7,637 nt of DNA, from NCBI GenBank assembly GCA_030665795.1, contig DAOUZD010000032.1, positions 1 through 7,637 of the forward strand, written 5' to 3'. Within the stretch, counting starts at the first letter, position 1; every line of letters begins with the position of its first letter. The translations under genes were made by a program, and so were the position numbers. The stretch is from Dehalococcoides sp. Its GTDB lineage: Bacteria > Chloroflexota > Dehalococcoidia > Dehalococcoidales > RBG-16-60-22. This document shows, in pieces, positions 1-5,163 of the stretch. The notes below the pieces were generated by a model. The model worked only from the letters and a program-made list of their open reading frames with translations. It was not told the origin of the DNA and did not search any database.

Positions 1-1
1 T

Positions 2-98
2 TGGCGGGAGCGTATGGGAGTCGAACCCACCGAAGACATTTCTAATGCCCCCCAACGGATTTGAAGTCCGCAAAGCCCACCGGGACTCATCCGCTCCC
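2..98 (-). tRNA. selC: tRNA-Sec (selenocysteine, anticodon TCA)
   Basis: This RNA carries selenocysteine to in-frame UGA codons with the help of SelA, SelB and SelD. Read on the minus strand, the anticodon loop is CTTCAAA with anticodon TCA at 62-64, closed by a 5-bp stem. The D stem has 6 bp around a 4-base loop (CGGT), a tRNA-Sec hallmark. The variable arm is very long: about 9 bp with several G-U pairs, closed by a small loop. The T arm is GTGGG/CCCAT around TTCGACT. The acceptor has 7 perfect pairs (GGGAGCG/CGCTCCC); the eighth position typical of bacterial tRNA-Sec would be a G-A mismatch (91 against 13). Discriminator G and an encoded CCA follow at 2-5. The length of 97 nt fits the family. 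It lies 50 bases downstream of tatC on the same strand and near fdhD, which suggests use in a selenocysteine formate dehydrogenase. Confidence 0.96.
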
Positions 99-112
99 TC
101 ATTAGCGAAATA

Positions 113-141
113 AGTATACCGCTATCTATATGGTTAGTCCA
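113..141 (-). promoter_or_regulatory. Probable promoter of the tRNA-Sec gene
   Basis: On the minus strand TGGACT (136-141, 4 of 6 matches to the -35 consensus) is followed after 17 bases by TATACT (113-118, 5 of 6 matches to the -10 consensus). Transcription would begin near 106, a few bases before the mature 5' end at 98. It sits in the 50-base gap after the tatC stop codon, so the tRNA may have its own transcript as well as being the tail of a tat transcript. The assignment rests on motif match and spacing only. Confidence 0.5.
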
Positions 142-148
142 GTCACCT

Positions 149-895
149 CTACGACGCCGCTGATGATACCGGCTTAACCACACGGGGTTCTTTTGGTTGG
201 ACGAGCTTGGCCAGCCAGATGCTCATCTCATAGAGAACAATCAGCGGGATGGCGACTAGACTTTGATTTATCGGGTCAAAGGTTGGAGTAATTATCGCCG
301 CCAGGATAAAGGCAAAGATAATGGCCGTTCTTCGGTGGTCAGAAAGCCACTTGGGCTTGAGAACTCCCAGCCTGGCTAGGAAAGTGGTGATTACCGGCAT
401 CTCAAAGACAAAACCGATGGCTAGCAACAGTCTGGTTACTAATGCGATGTAATTCCCAATCCTGATCTCGGGGGTCGCGATATCAGCGCCAAAACTGGTC
501 AAAAATCTGGTAGCTGGTGGTATCAGAATAAAGTAACCAAAGGCAACACCTCCCAGGAACATTAACGCTATCCAGGGAAGTATCAAATAAACATACTTTT
601 TTTCCTTGGCGGTAAGTGCCGGAGAGACAAACATAATACCGTGGTAAACCAGGTAAGGCATCGCCAGAATAATACCCGCGGCAAGGCATACTTTCATGAT
701 GGTGCCAATCATCTCCGTCATCTCAATGTAGATAAGGTTGATGCCTTCGGCGGGCAACTTCAAGATGTAGAATATCCAGTCGTAAAAGATGAAGGCAAGG
801 ACAGAAGCAATAGCTACGGCAATTAAACTCCTGATTAAACGGGTGCGTAATTCCAGGAGATGACTGAGGACGGTCACCTTTTTATCATCGCTCAT
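149..895 (-). CDS. tatC: Sec-independent (twin-arginine) protein translocase subunit TatC
   Basis: TatC is the multi-spanning inner-membrane subunit that, with TatB, recognises twin-arginine signal peptides and recruits TatA to export folded, cofactor-bearing proteins. The 248 residues match the usual length of about 250. The N-terminal cytoplasmic segment has SHLLELRTRL at 11-20, the family signature with its key Glu-Leu-Arg. Six hydrophobic segments follow, with the conserved SPALTAKE region at 91-98 holding the Glu used in signal-peptide binding, FEMP at 164-167, and TPTFDP at 203-208 before the last helix. The C-terminus is a short basic and Ser/Ala tail. The start codon is a good positional fit to the family, but only a weak purine-rich stretch, and no clear Shine-Dalgarno, precedes it. 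It follows tatB by 56 bases and is probably the last protein gene of a tatABC operon, with tRNA-Sec behind it. Confidence 0.96.
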   Translation of the reverse strand: MSDDKKVTVLSHLLELRTRLIRSLIAVAIASVLAFIFYDWIFYILKLPAEGINLIYIEMTEMIGTIMKVCLAAGIILAMPYLVYHGIMFVSPALTAKEKKYVYLILPWIALMFLGGVAFGYFILIPPATRFLTSFGADIATPEIRIGNYIALVTRLLLAIGFVFEMPVITTFLARLGVLKPKWLSDHRRTAIIFAFILAAIITPTFDPINQSLVAIPLIVLYEMSIWLAKLVQPKEPRVVKPVSSAAS

Positions 896-951
896 TTTTG
901 TAGTCTTGTCTCTCTGGACAGCAGGGTTGTCTTCGCCTGATAATCGTATGT

Positions 952-1203
952 CTAGCCATTCTTTGGTTTGTGGGCACTATCTTGTCTCGGCTGAGATGGA
1001 CGGTTCTTTTCTTTATCATCAGTTTCCAGGATATCTAATTCCTTGGTTACCTGAGAGGTGAAGTCATAGGTAGCTTTTCTCATGGCACGGACCGTTCTGC
1101 CCAGAGTTTGGGCAATCTTGGGTAATCTTCTCGGTCCCCATATTATCAGTGCCACAATGAGGATTAGTAATACTTCTCCGAAACCTATGCCGAAAAAGTC
1201 CAT
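952..1203 (-). CDS. tatB: Sec-independent protein translocase, TatB-like subunit
   Basis: This is a small TatA/TatB-family protein of 83 residues. One N-terminal transmembrane helix (about 6-22) is followed by the GPRRLP hinge (23-28), an amphipathic helix (about 29-45) and a charged, probably disordered tail. Two features favour TatB over TatA: the start of the helix reads IGFGE, with Glu at 10, like the IGFSE of proteobacterial TatB, and the hinge is GP-x-x-LP rather than FG-x-x-KLP. A KEL segment near 54-56 recalls the TatB region after the amphipathic helix. TatB would partner TatC in binding the signal peptide. The protein is shorter than E. coli TatB (about 170 residues), as is common outside Proteobacteria. 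It lies between tatA and tatC. The Shine-Dalgarno is weak (AAAGAGAT). The gene family is certain; the TatA versus TatB assignment is likely. Confidence 0.88.
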   Translation of the reverse strand: MDFFGIGFGEVLLILIVALIIWGPRRLPKIAQTLGRTVRAMRKATYDFTSQVTKELDILETDDKEKNRPSQPRQDSAHKPKNG

Positions 1204-1252
1204 CGTTTATCTCTTTGCCGTGTCCTGTGGTCTATCTTTATTGAATGTAGAA

Positions 1253-1275
1253 ATAGTCTATCCTTTGCGGACTAT
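1253..1275. repeat. Inverted repeat between tatA and tatB
   Basis: Two perfect 6-base arms, ATAGTC (1253-1258) and GACTAT (1270-1275), are separated by 11 bases. They lie in the 101-base gap between tatA and tatB. No U-run follows on the minus strand, so it is not a standard terminator. A weak mRNA stem here could help keep tatA message above tatB/tatC message, but arms this short also arise by chance. Confidence 0.3.
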
Positions 1276-1304
1276 AACCACGAATTTACCAATAGGGGTC
1301 AAGT

Positions 1305-1520
1305 TTAGCTCTTGGAGGTTTTCTTGCGGGCAGTTTTTTTCGGTTTTGGTTTCTCCTCTTCCTCCTCCTCTTCTTCATCTTCCCCGCGCTGCCCTCTCTT
1401 AAAGGCTCGTAAGCCCTTACCGATAGCCCCGCCAACTTGTGGCAGCTTACCGACTCCGAAAACGATAAGGATGATTACCAGGACAAGGGCAATTTCCCAT
1501 GGTCCGATGCGAAATGGCAT
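1305..1520 (-). CDS. tatA: Sec-independent protein translocase subunit TatA
   Basis: TatA is the abundant subunit that assembles into the export pore or membrane-weakening patch of the Tat system. In 71 residues it shows the typical plan: IGPWEI at 5-10 with the polar Glu at 9, a transmembrane helix to about 20, the FGVGKLP hinge at 21-27, and an amphipathic helix (about 28-42, GGAIGKGLRAFKRG). The tail is unusual: ten acidic residues in a row at 47-56 (nine Glu, one Asp), then a Lys/Arg/Pro/Ser/Thr-rich basic end. An excellent Shine-Dalgarno, AGGAGG at 1529-1534, lies 8 bases before the ATG and fixes the start. This is the strongest ribosome-binding site in the tat block, in keeping with the usual excess of TatA over TatB and TatC. 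It is 50 bases downstream of fdhD and first of tatA-tatB-tatC. Confidence 0.95.
   Translation of the reverse strand: MPFRIGPWEIALVLVIILIVFGVGKLPQVGGAIGKGLRAFKRGQRGEDEEEEEEEEKPKPKKTARKKTSKS
1353..1382 (-). repeat. GAG/GAA trinucleotide tract coding the TatA acidic run
   Basis: On the minus strand ten consecutive codons are GAA, GAT, GAA, GAA, GAG, GAG, GAG, GAA, GAG, GAG. They encode residues 47-56 of TatA. The tract is a low-complexity purine run in frame with the gene, so gain or loss of units would change the length of the acidic stretch without a frameshift. Codon interruptions (GAA, GAG and GAT mixed) should damp replication slippage. Confidence 0.7.
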
Positions 1521-1528
1521 GAGACGTT

Positions 1529-1556
1529 CCTCCTACCTGTATATTACCTTATTATA
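1529..1556 (-). promoter_or_regulatory. tatA -10 element and Shine-Dalgarno
   Basis: On the minus strand a perfect -10 hexamer TATAAT (1551-1556) lies between fdhD and tatA, and the AGGAGG ribosome-binding site is at 1529-1534. Transcription would start near 1544. No good -35 hexamer is seen at the right distance (AATAAC-like at best), and there is no TG extension, so a separate tatA promoter is plausible but weak. The alternative is read-through from fdhD. Confidence 0.45.
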
Positions 1557-1570
1557 AACCTTACTCAGTT

Positions 1571-2380
1571 TTAGTTATTGGTGGTTAGTAGGCGCTCGTC
1601 ACCAGAAAAAACGGACAGGCGACTGCCGCGGGCGTAGCCAATTACGGTAATGTCCAGTTCGTTACCGAGTGTGATAGCACGCTCGGTCGGTGAGCCTCGC
1701 GAAACGACAATCGGACTCTGCATTCTTGCCGCCTTAAGCAGCATTTCCGAAGAGATGCGACCGGTGGTCAGTAAGATGCCGTCTTGAGTTGGCAGTCCCC
1801 TCATCAAGCATTCACCCATAATCTTATCCAGGGTATTGTGCCGTCCGATATCCTCGGCGAGCACCAGTATTTGCTTGCGGTTACATAGTGCGGAAGAGTG
1901 GATGCCGCCACCCAGTTGAAACAAGCTCTGCTGCTGGTACAGTTGCTTCATCAGCCCTAACACTTCCTCCGGCGTAACCACTAAATCTGAATCTACCCTT
2001 GGCGCCTGAGTTTCAAAACTTACCCCGCTACCACAACCCGAAGTTAGGGTACGCCTTTGTGGTGCGGTATATTCGGTCTTGGTTAGCCTGACATCGGCGA
2101 TTGGTTCATCCTCGCAAACCCGCAGACTGGCTACGTCATTCATATTGGCAATAATTCCTTCTGAGTACAGAAAGCCGAGGACAAGGTGGGTTAGTTTGGT
2201 CGGGGTACACAGGATAGTGGCTATTTCCTGGCCATTGATAAAGATGGTTAAGGGCATTTCACCGGGCACGGGAACTGTCTCTTGGCGCCACTCTTCCCCG
2301 GAAAAAAAGTTGCAACTTACATTCGGGGTAACACCGCTGGCTGACAATTCGTCGATTGTCTTTTCCATGCTACTAGTCAT
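1571..2380 (-). CDS. fdhD: Formate dehydrogenase accessory sulfurtransferase FdhD
   Basis: FdhD transfers sulfur from the cysteine desulfurase IscS to the molybdenum (or tungsten) bis-pyranopterin cofactor, a step needed for active formate dehydrogenase; it acts in the cytoplasm. The 269 residues match the family. Visible signatures in order are TSGCGSG at 113-119 with the reactive Cys116, GGGIHSSALC at 157-166, EDIGRHNTLDK at 176-186, TTGRISSEM at 205-213, SRGSPTERA at 227-235 and YARGSRLSVFS at 249-259. E. coli FdhD has CxxC in its mobile loop; here the second cysteine is absent (CGSG). Two starts are possible: the ATG at 2380 lies directly against GAGGA, whereas the ATG four codons later (2368) lies 12 bases from it; neither spacing is ideal. 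It is divergent from rpsO and upstream of tatABC, which suggests joint service to an exported formate dehydrogenase. Confidence 0.96.
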   Translation of the reverse strand: MTSSMEKTIDELSASGVTPNVSCNFFSGEEWRQETVPVPGEMPLTIFINGQEIATILCTPTKLTHLVLGFLYSEGIIANMNDVASLRVCEDEPIADVRLTKTEYTAPQRRTLTSGCGSGVSFETQAPRVDSDLVVTPEEVLGLMKQLYQQQSLFQLGGGIHSSALCNRKQILVLAEDIGRHNTLDKIMGECLMRGLPTQDGILLTTGRISSEMLLKAARMQSPIVVSRGSPTERAITLGNELDITVIGYARGSRLSVFSGDERLLTTNN

Positions 2381-2403
2381 TCCTCATTAACCGCAGATGT
2401 AAT

Positions 2404-2433
2404 ATTATACTAACTGGACAGTCACCTTGTCTA
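2404..2433 (-). promoter_or_regulatory. Probable fdhD promoter
   Basis: On the minus strand TAGACA (2428-2433, 5 of 6 matches to the -35 consensus) is followed after 18 bases by a perfect TATAAT (2404-2409). The predicted start of transcription is near 2397, giving a leader of only about 17 bases before the first ATG. The element could drive fdhD and, by read-through, the tat genes and the tRNA. Confidence 0.6.
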
Positions 2434-2514
2434 ATCTCAACGGGCAATTAACTTTTCGCCTCTCTGCCTTGCACATTCTCATCATACCATTTTCCATAGT
2501 GTGTCTTGGCATAC

Positions 2515-2533
2515 TTCACAATTTCGGTGTGAA
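2515..2533. repeat. Inverted repeat upstream of the rpsO promoter
   Basis: Perfect 6-base arms TTCACA (2515-2520) and TGTGAA (2528-2533) flank a 7-base centre. It lies 14 bases upstream of the rpsO -35 element in the divergent spacer. The size and symmetry suit a dimeric DNA-binding protein, but the regulator is unknown. No T-run follows on either strand, which argues against a terminator. Confidence 0.4.
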
Positions 2534-2547
2534 AGAGCATGATGAAA

Positions 2548-2577
2548 TTTACAGATGTTGTAACATTATGTTATAAT
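2548..2577 (+). promoter_or_regulatory. Strong promoter of the rpsO-pnp-dapB-asd-dapA operon
   Basis: TTTACA (2548-2553, 5 of 6 matches to the -35 consensus) is followed after 18 bases by a perfect TATAAT (2572-2577). A TG at 2569-2570 makes an extended -10 (TGTTATAAT). Transcription would begin near 2584, about 40 bases before the rpsO start. This is the best promoter in the window, as expected for a ribosomal protein gene. Confidence 0.75.
2558..2576. repeat. Palindrome overlapping the rpsO -10 element (operator candidate)
   Basis: The arms TTGTAACAT (2558-2566) and ATGTTATAA (2568-2576) are inverted copies around one central T, with eight of nine positions matching. The inner 13 bases (TAACATTATGTTA) are a perfect palindrome. 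It fills the spacer and covers most of the -10 hexamer, a classic position for a repressor site. The A+T richness of promoters makes chance symmetry possible, so its function is only a suggestion. Confidence 0.4.
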
Positions 2578-2595
2578 TTTTTGATTTCAAATGTA

Positions 2596-2630
2596 GTCCC
2601 GTGATAGGGGTAGAGAGGTGTAGCTTGGAC
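2596..2630 (+). promoter_or_regulatory. rpsO leader with possible start-codon switch
   Basis: In the short rpsO leader, CCC at 2598-2600 can pair with GGG in 2607-2610 across a 6- to 7-base loop. GTCC at 2596-2599 can instead pair with GGAC at 2627-2630, which would close a stem over the AGGTG ribosome-binding site (2616-2620) and the TTG start. S15 represses its own mRNA in several bacteria by binding leader structures, so this may be such a site. The pairing is short and read by eye only. Confidence 0.3.
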
Positions 2631-2888
2631 AAAGAGAAGAAAGAAGAAATTATCGGTAGTTATCAAGCCCGCGAGGGAGACACTGGTTCGACTGAGGTGC
2701 AGGTAGCTCTGCTTACCGGAAGGATAAAGCAGTTAACCAGTCATATGACGGCTAATCGCCATGATTTTCATTCGCAGCGAGGCTTACTTAAGCTCGTTGG
2801 GCAAAGAAGGAGACTGCTTAGGTACCTGAGTAAAGAGGACGTGGGTCGATATAATAAGCTAATCAAACGGCTTGGCTTACGTAAATAA
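2625..2888 (+). CDS. rpsO: 30S ribosomal protein S15
   Basis: S15 is a primary binder of 16S rRNA in the central domain of the small subunit and contacts 23S rRNA in a subunit bridge. The conserved block [16 protein letters not shown] (residues 18-33), the [20 protein letters not shown] region and the C-terminal RLGLRK are diagnostic. I choose the TTG at 2625 as the start: GAGAGGTG at 2613-2620 is a good Shine-Dalgarno just upstream, and it gives 87 residues against the usual 88-89. A GTG at 2601 in the same frame would add eight residues (MIGVERCS) unlike any S15 N-terminus I know, and would bury the ribosome-binding site inside the gene. pnp follows after 19 bases, the classic rpsO-pnp pair, and no terminator lies between them. 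Confidence 0.95.
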   Translation: MDKEKKEEIIGSYQAREGDTGSTEVQVALLTGRIKQLTSHMTANRHDFHSQRGLLKLVGQRRRLLRYLSKEDVGRYNKLIKRLGLRK

Positions 2889-2907
2889 GGCTTTAAGGGG
2901 AGAGGAT

Positions 2908-5127
2908 ATGACAAATTTGCAATCTTTTCAGTGTGATGTTGGTGGCAGAAGTTTCATTATTGAGACGGGGAAGCTTGCCGGACAGGCCAGTGGCGCGGTA
3001 ACGGTTCGCTATGGAGACACCGTGGTTCTGGTTGCCGTTTCCGTCAGCGATGAACCACGAGAGGGGACGGACTTTCTCCCCTTAACCATTGACTATGAAG
3101 AAAGACTATATGCCGCTGGTAAAATTCCAGGCGGCTTTATCCGAAGGGAAGGGCGCCCCAGTCAGGAAGCAACCCTGGCTTGTCGACTGGTTGACCGTCC
3201 GCTGCGGCCGCTTTTGCCTAAAGAATGGCGGCGGGATATTCAGATTGTCGCTACTGTTCTTTCCGTTGACCAGGAAAATGACCCTGACGTTCTTGCGGTT
3301 ATTGGTAGTTCGGCGGCACTGGTAATATCAGAAGTACCGTTTGCTGGCCCGGTGAGTGCCGTCCACGTTGGCTATATTAATGGCGAATTGGTATTAAATC
3401 CAACCTTAGCTCAGCTTGAGGAGAGCCAGCTTAACCTGGTGGTGGCGAGCACCGGGCAAGCCGTTGTCATGCTCGAAGCCGGTGCCAAGGAGATTTCAGA
3501 AGAGATTATTCCCCAGGCCCTCAAATTTGGACACGAAGCAAATCAGGCGATTATTAAGCTTCAGGAGCAGCTTCAGCAGGCTTGTGGCAAACCAAAGGAA
3601 GAAGCCCCTGGTCATGAGATTGACCCGGAGGTAGTTTCCGCAGTTTCGTCAGCCGTTGGGGAAAGACTATCCCGGGCGCTGATGGAACCAGATAAATCAC
3701 AGCGTGAGCAAGCGCTTTCTGAGATAAAGAAGCAGCTTGTCGAAAGTTTGGTGGAGACATTCACTGAGGAAGATATTCTGGCTGCCTTTGAAGCCAGGGC
3801 CAAGGCTGAGATAAGAAGCAATATTCTAAAAGGACAGCGTCTTAATGGTCGTGGCTTGACCGAGGTTCGACCGATTAGTGCTGAAGTGGGGCTGCTGCCT
3901 CGAACTCATGGCTCGGCACTGTTCAGCCGGGGTCAAACCCAGGTGCTGACCATTGTTACCCTGGGTTCTACCCGGCAGGAGCAGCAGCTTAACGGACTGG
4001 GTATCGAGGAGACTAAGCGTTTCATCCACCATTACAATTTTCCACCTTTCTCCAGTGGTGAGGTAAAAAGGCTGGGTTCACCCGGTCGCCGTGAGATTGG
4101 ACATGGTGCTCTCGCGGAACGTGCCCTGGTACCGGTGCTGCCTAAAGACGAGGATTTTCCTTATACCGTTCGACTTGTCTCTGAAGTCTTGAGTTCCAGT
4201 GGCAGCACCTCTATGGCTAGTGTTTGTGCTGGTAGCCTGTCCCTGATGGATGCTGGTGTTCCGATAAAGACCGCCGTCACCGGGGTAGCTATGGGCTTGG
4301 TCACTGGTGATAATGATGACTATGCCATTTTAACTGATATTGAGGGCTTAGAGGACGCTTACGGTGATATGGACTTCAAGATAGCGGGCACCGGTGAGGG
4401 CATTACGGCACTCCAGATGGACATCAAGCTCAAGGGCGTCAGCCTGGAAATTTTGCAAAAGATAATTAGTCAGAGCCGGGAGGCTCGTCTATTTATTCTG
4501 GATAAGATGAACCAGGCCATTGGTTCCAGCCGACCTGAAGTCAGTCACTATGCGCCGCGGATGCAGAAGATAATGATTGACCCGGGGAAGATTGGCAGTG
4601 TCATCGGCACCGGTGGCAAAACAATCAGGTCGATTATTGAGCAAACCAAGGCAACTATTGATGTTAGTAACGATGGCACGGTACTTATCGGCTCAACTGA
4701 TGCCGAAGCCGCCCGCAAAGCCATTGAAATCATCGAAAGTCTGACCAAAGAGGTGGAGGTTGGCGGTATCTATACGGGAAAGGTAACGCGTATCTTTGAT
4801 TTCGGCGCCATGGTAGAGATTCTCCCCGGTAAAGAAGGCCTGGTTCATATCAGCGAACTGGCTGACTATCGAGTGGCCAGAGTTGAAGATGTCGTTAAAG
4901 TGGGCGATGAGGTTACGGTCAAAGCAATTAACATCGATAATCTGGGCCGGGTAAATCTGTCACGGCGGGCTGTCTCCGAAAACCTTTCTCAACCGCCTGG
5001 AGCCGGGGTGAGAGATTCACTGGGAACAGACCGCTCCTCTAGACAAGGTGCCCAGTCGTACCCACCACGCCGCGACCTGCCGAGGAATAGGCCGGGTTCG
5101 TCGAAAGGCACTTTTAGGGGCCGCTAA
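2908..5127 (+). CDS. pnp: Polyribonucleotide nucleotidyltransferase (PNPase)
   Basis: PNPase degrades RNA 3' to 5' by phosphorolysis, releasing nucleoside diphosphates, and acts as a trimer in the cytoplasm. The 739 residues contain the full set of domains: first RNase PH-like core (about 10-145) with the FIRREGRPS loop at 77-85, a helical linker (about 235-305), second RNase PH-like core (about 310-520), KH domain (about 550-610, with GTGGK at 567-571) and S1 domain (about 618-686, with LVHISEL at 645-651). In the second core, SPGRREIGHG (391-400), GSTS (432-435) and GDMDFK (486-491) carry the phosphate-binding and metal/catalytic residues; Asp483, Asp489 and Lys491 align with Asp486, Asp492 and Lys494 of E. 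coli. A tail of about 50 residues rich in Arg, Gly, Pro and Ser ends the protein. The ATG at 2908 is chosen because AAGGGGAGAGG precedes it; an in-frame upstream TTG (2872) lies inside rpsO. Confidence 0.97.
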   Translation: MTNLQSFQCDVGGRSFIIETGKLAGQASGAVTVRYGDTVVLVAVSVSDEPREGTDFLPLTIDYEERLYAAGKIPGGFIRREGRPSQEATLACRLVDRPLRPLLPKEWRRDIQIVATVLSVDQENDPDVLAVIGSSAALVISEVPFAGPVSAVHVGYINGELVLNPTLAQLEESQLNLVVASTGQAVVMLEAGAKEISEEIIPQALKFGHEANQAIIKLQEQLQQACGKPKEEAPGHEIDPEVVSAVSSAVGERLSRALMEPDKSQREQALSEIKKQLVESLVETFTEEDILAAFEARAKAEIRSNILKGQRLNGRGLTEVRPISAEVGLLPRTHGSALFSRGQTQVLTIVTLGSTRQEQQLNGLGIEETKRFIHHYNFPPFSSGEVKRLGSPGRREIGHGALAERALVPVLPKDEDFPYTVRLVSEVLSSSGSTSMASVCAGSLSLMDAGVPIKTAVTGVAMGLVTGDNDDYAILTDIEGLEDAYGDMDFKIAGTGEGITALQMDIKLKGVSLEILQKIISQSREARLFILDKMNQAIGSSRPEVSHYAPRMQKIMIDPGKIGSVIGTGGKTIRSIIEQTKATIDVSNDGTVLIGSTDAEAARKAIEIIESLTKEVEVGGIYTGKVTRIFDFGAMVEILPGKEGLVHISELADYRVARVEDVVKVGDEVTVKAINIDNLGRVNLSRRAVSENLSQPPGAGVRDSLGTDRSSRQGAQSYPPRRDLPRNRPGSSKGTFRGR

Positions 5128-5163
5128 AAAGCTTTTCCACACTAAATTGAGAAGGATTGTGGT

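Noticed and set aside
641..826. 61-residue open frame on the plus strand inside tatC
   Set aside because: It lies opposite a clear tatC, has no ribosome-binding site and shows no recognisable protein character.
1271..1302. Internal promoter for tatB (TTGACC ... TATAGT, minus strand)
   Set aside because: The spacer is 20 bases, too long for a standard promoter; shifting the -10 to give 18 bases leaves a poor hexamer.
1312..1557. Open frame opposite tatA with a run of serines
   Set aside because: The Ser run is only the complement of the Glu-codon tract in tatA; the frame is an antisense shadow.
2601..2624. GTG at 2601 as the rpsO start
   Set aside because: It would add eight residues foreign to S15 and place the GAGAGGTG ribosome-binding site within the coding sequence; the TTG at 2625 fits length and spacing.
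2872..2907. In-frame TTG at 2872 as the pnp start
   Set aside because: It lies within rpsO and adds 12 non-conserved residues; the ATG at 2908 has a good ribosome-binding site.
5127..5136. AAAAGCTTTT palindrome after pnp as a terminator
   Set aside because: It has no loop, only one G-C step per arm and no real T-run, so it cannot form a stable terminator hairpin.
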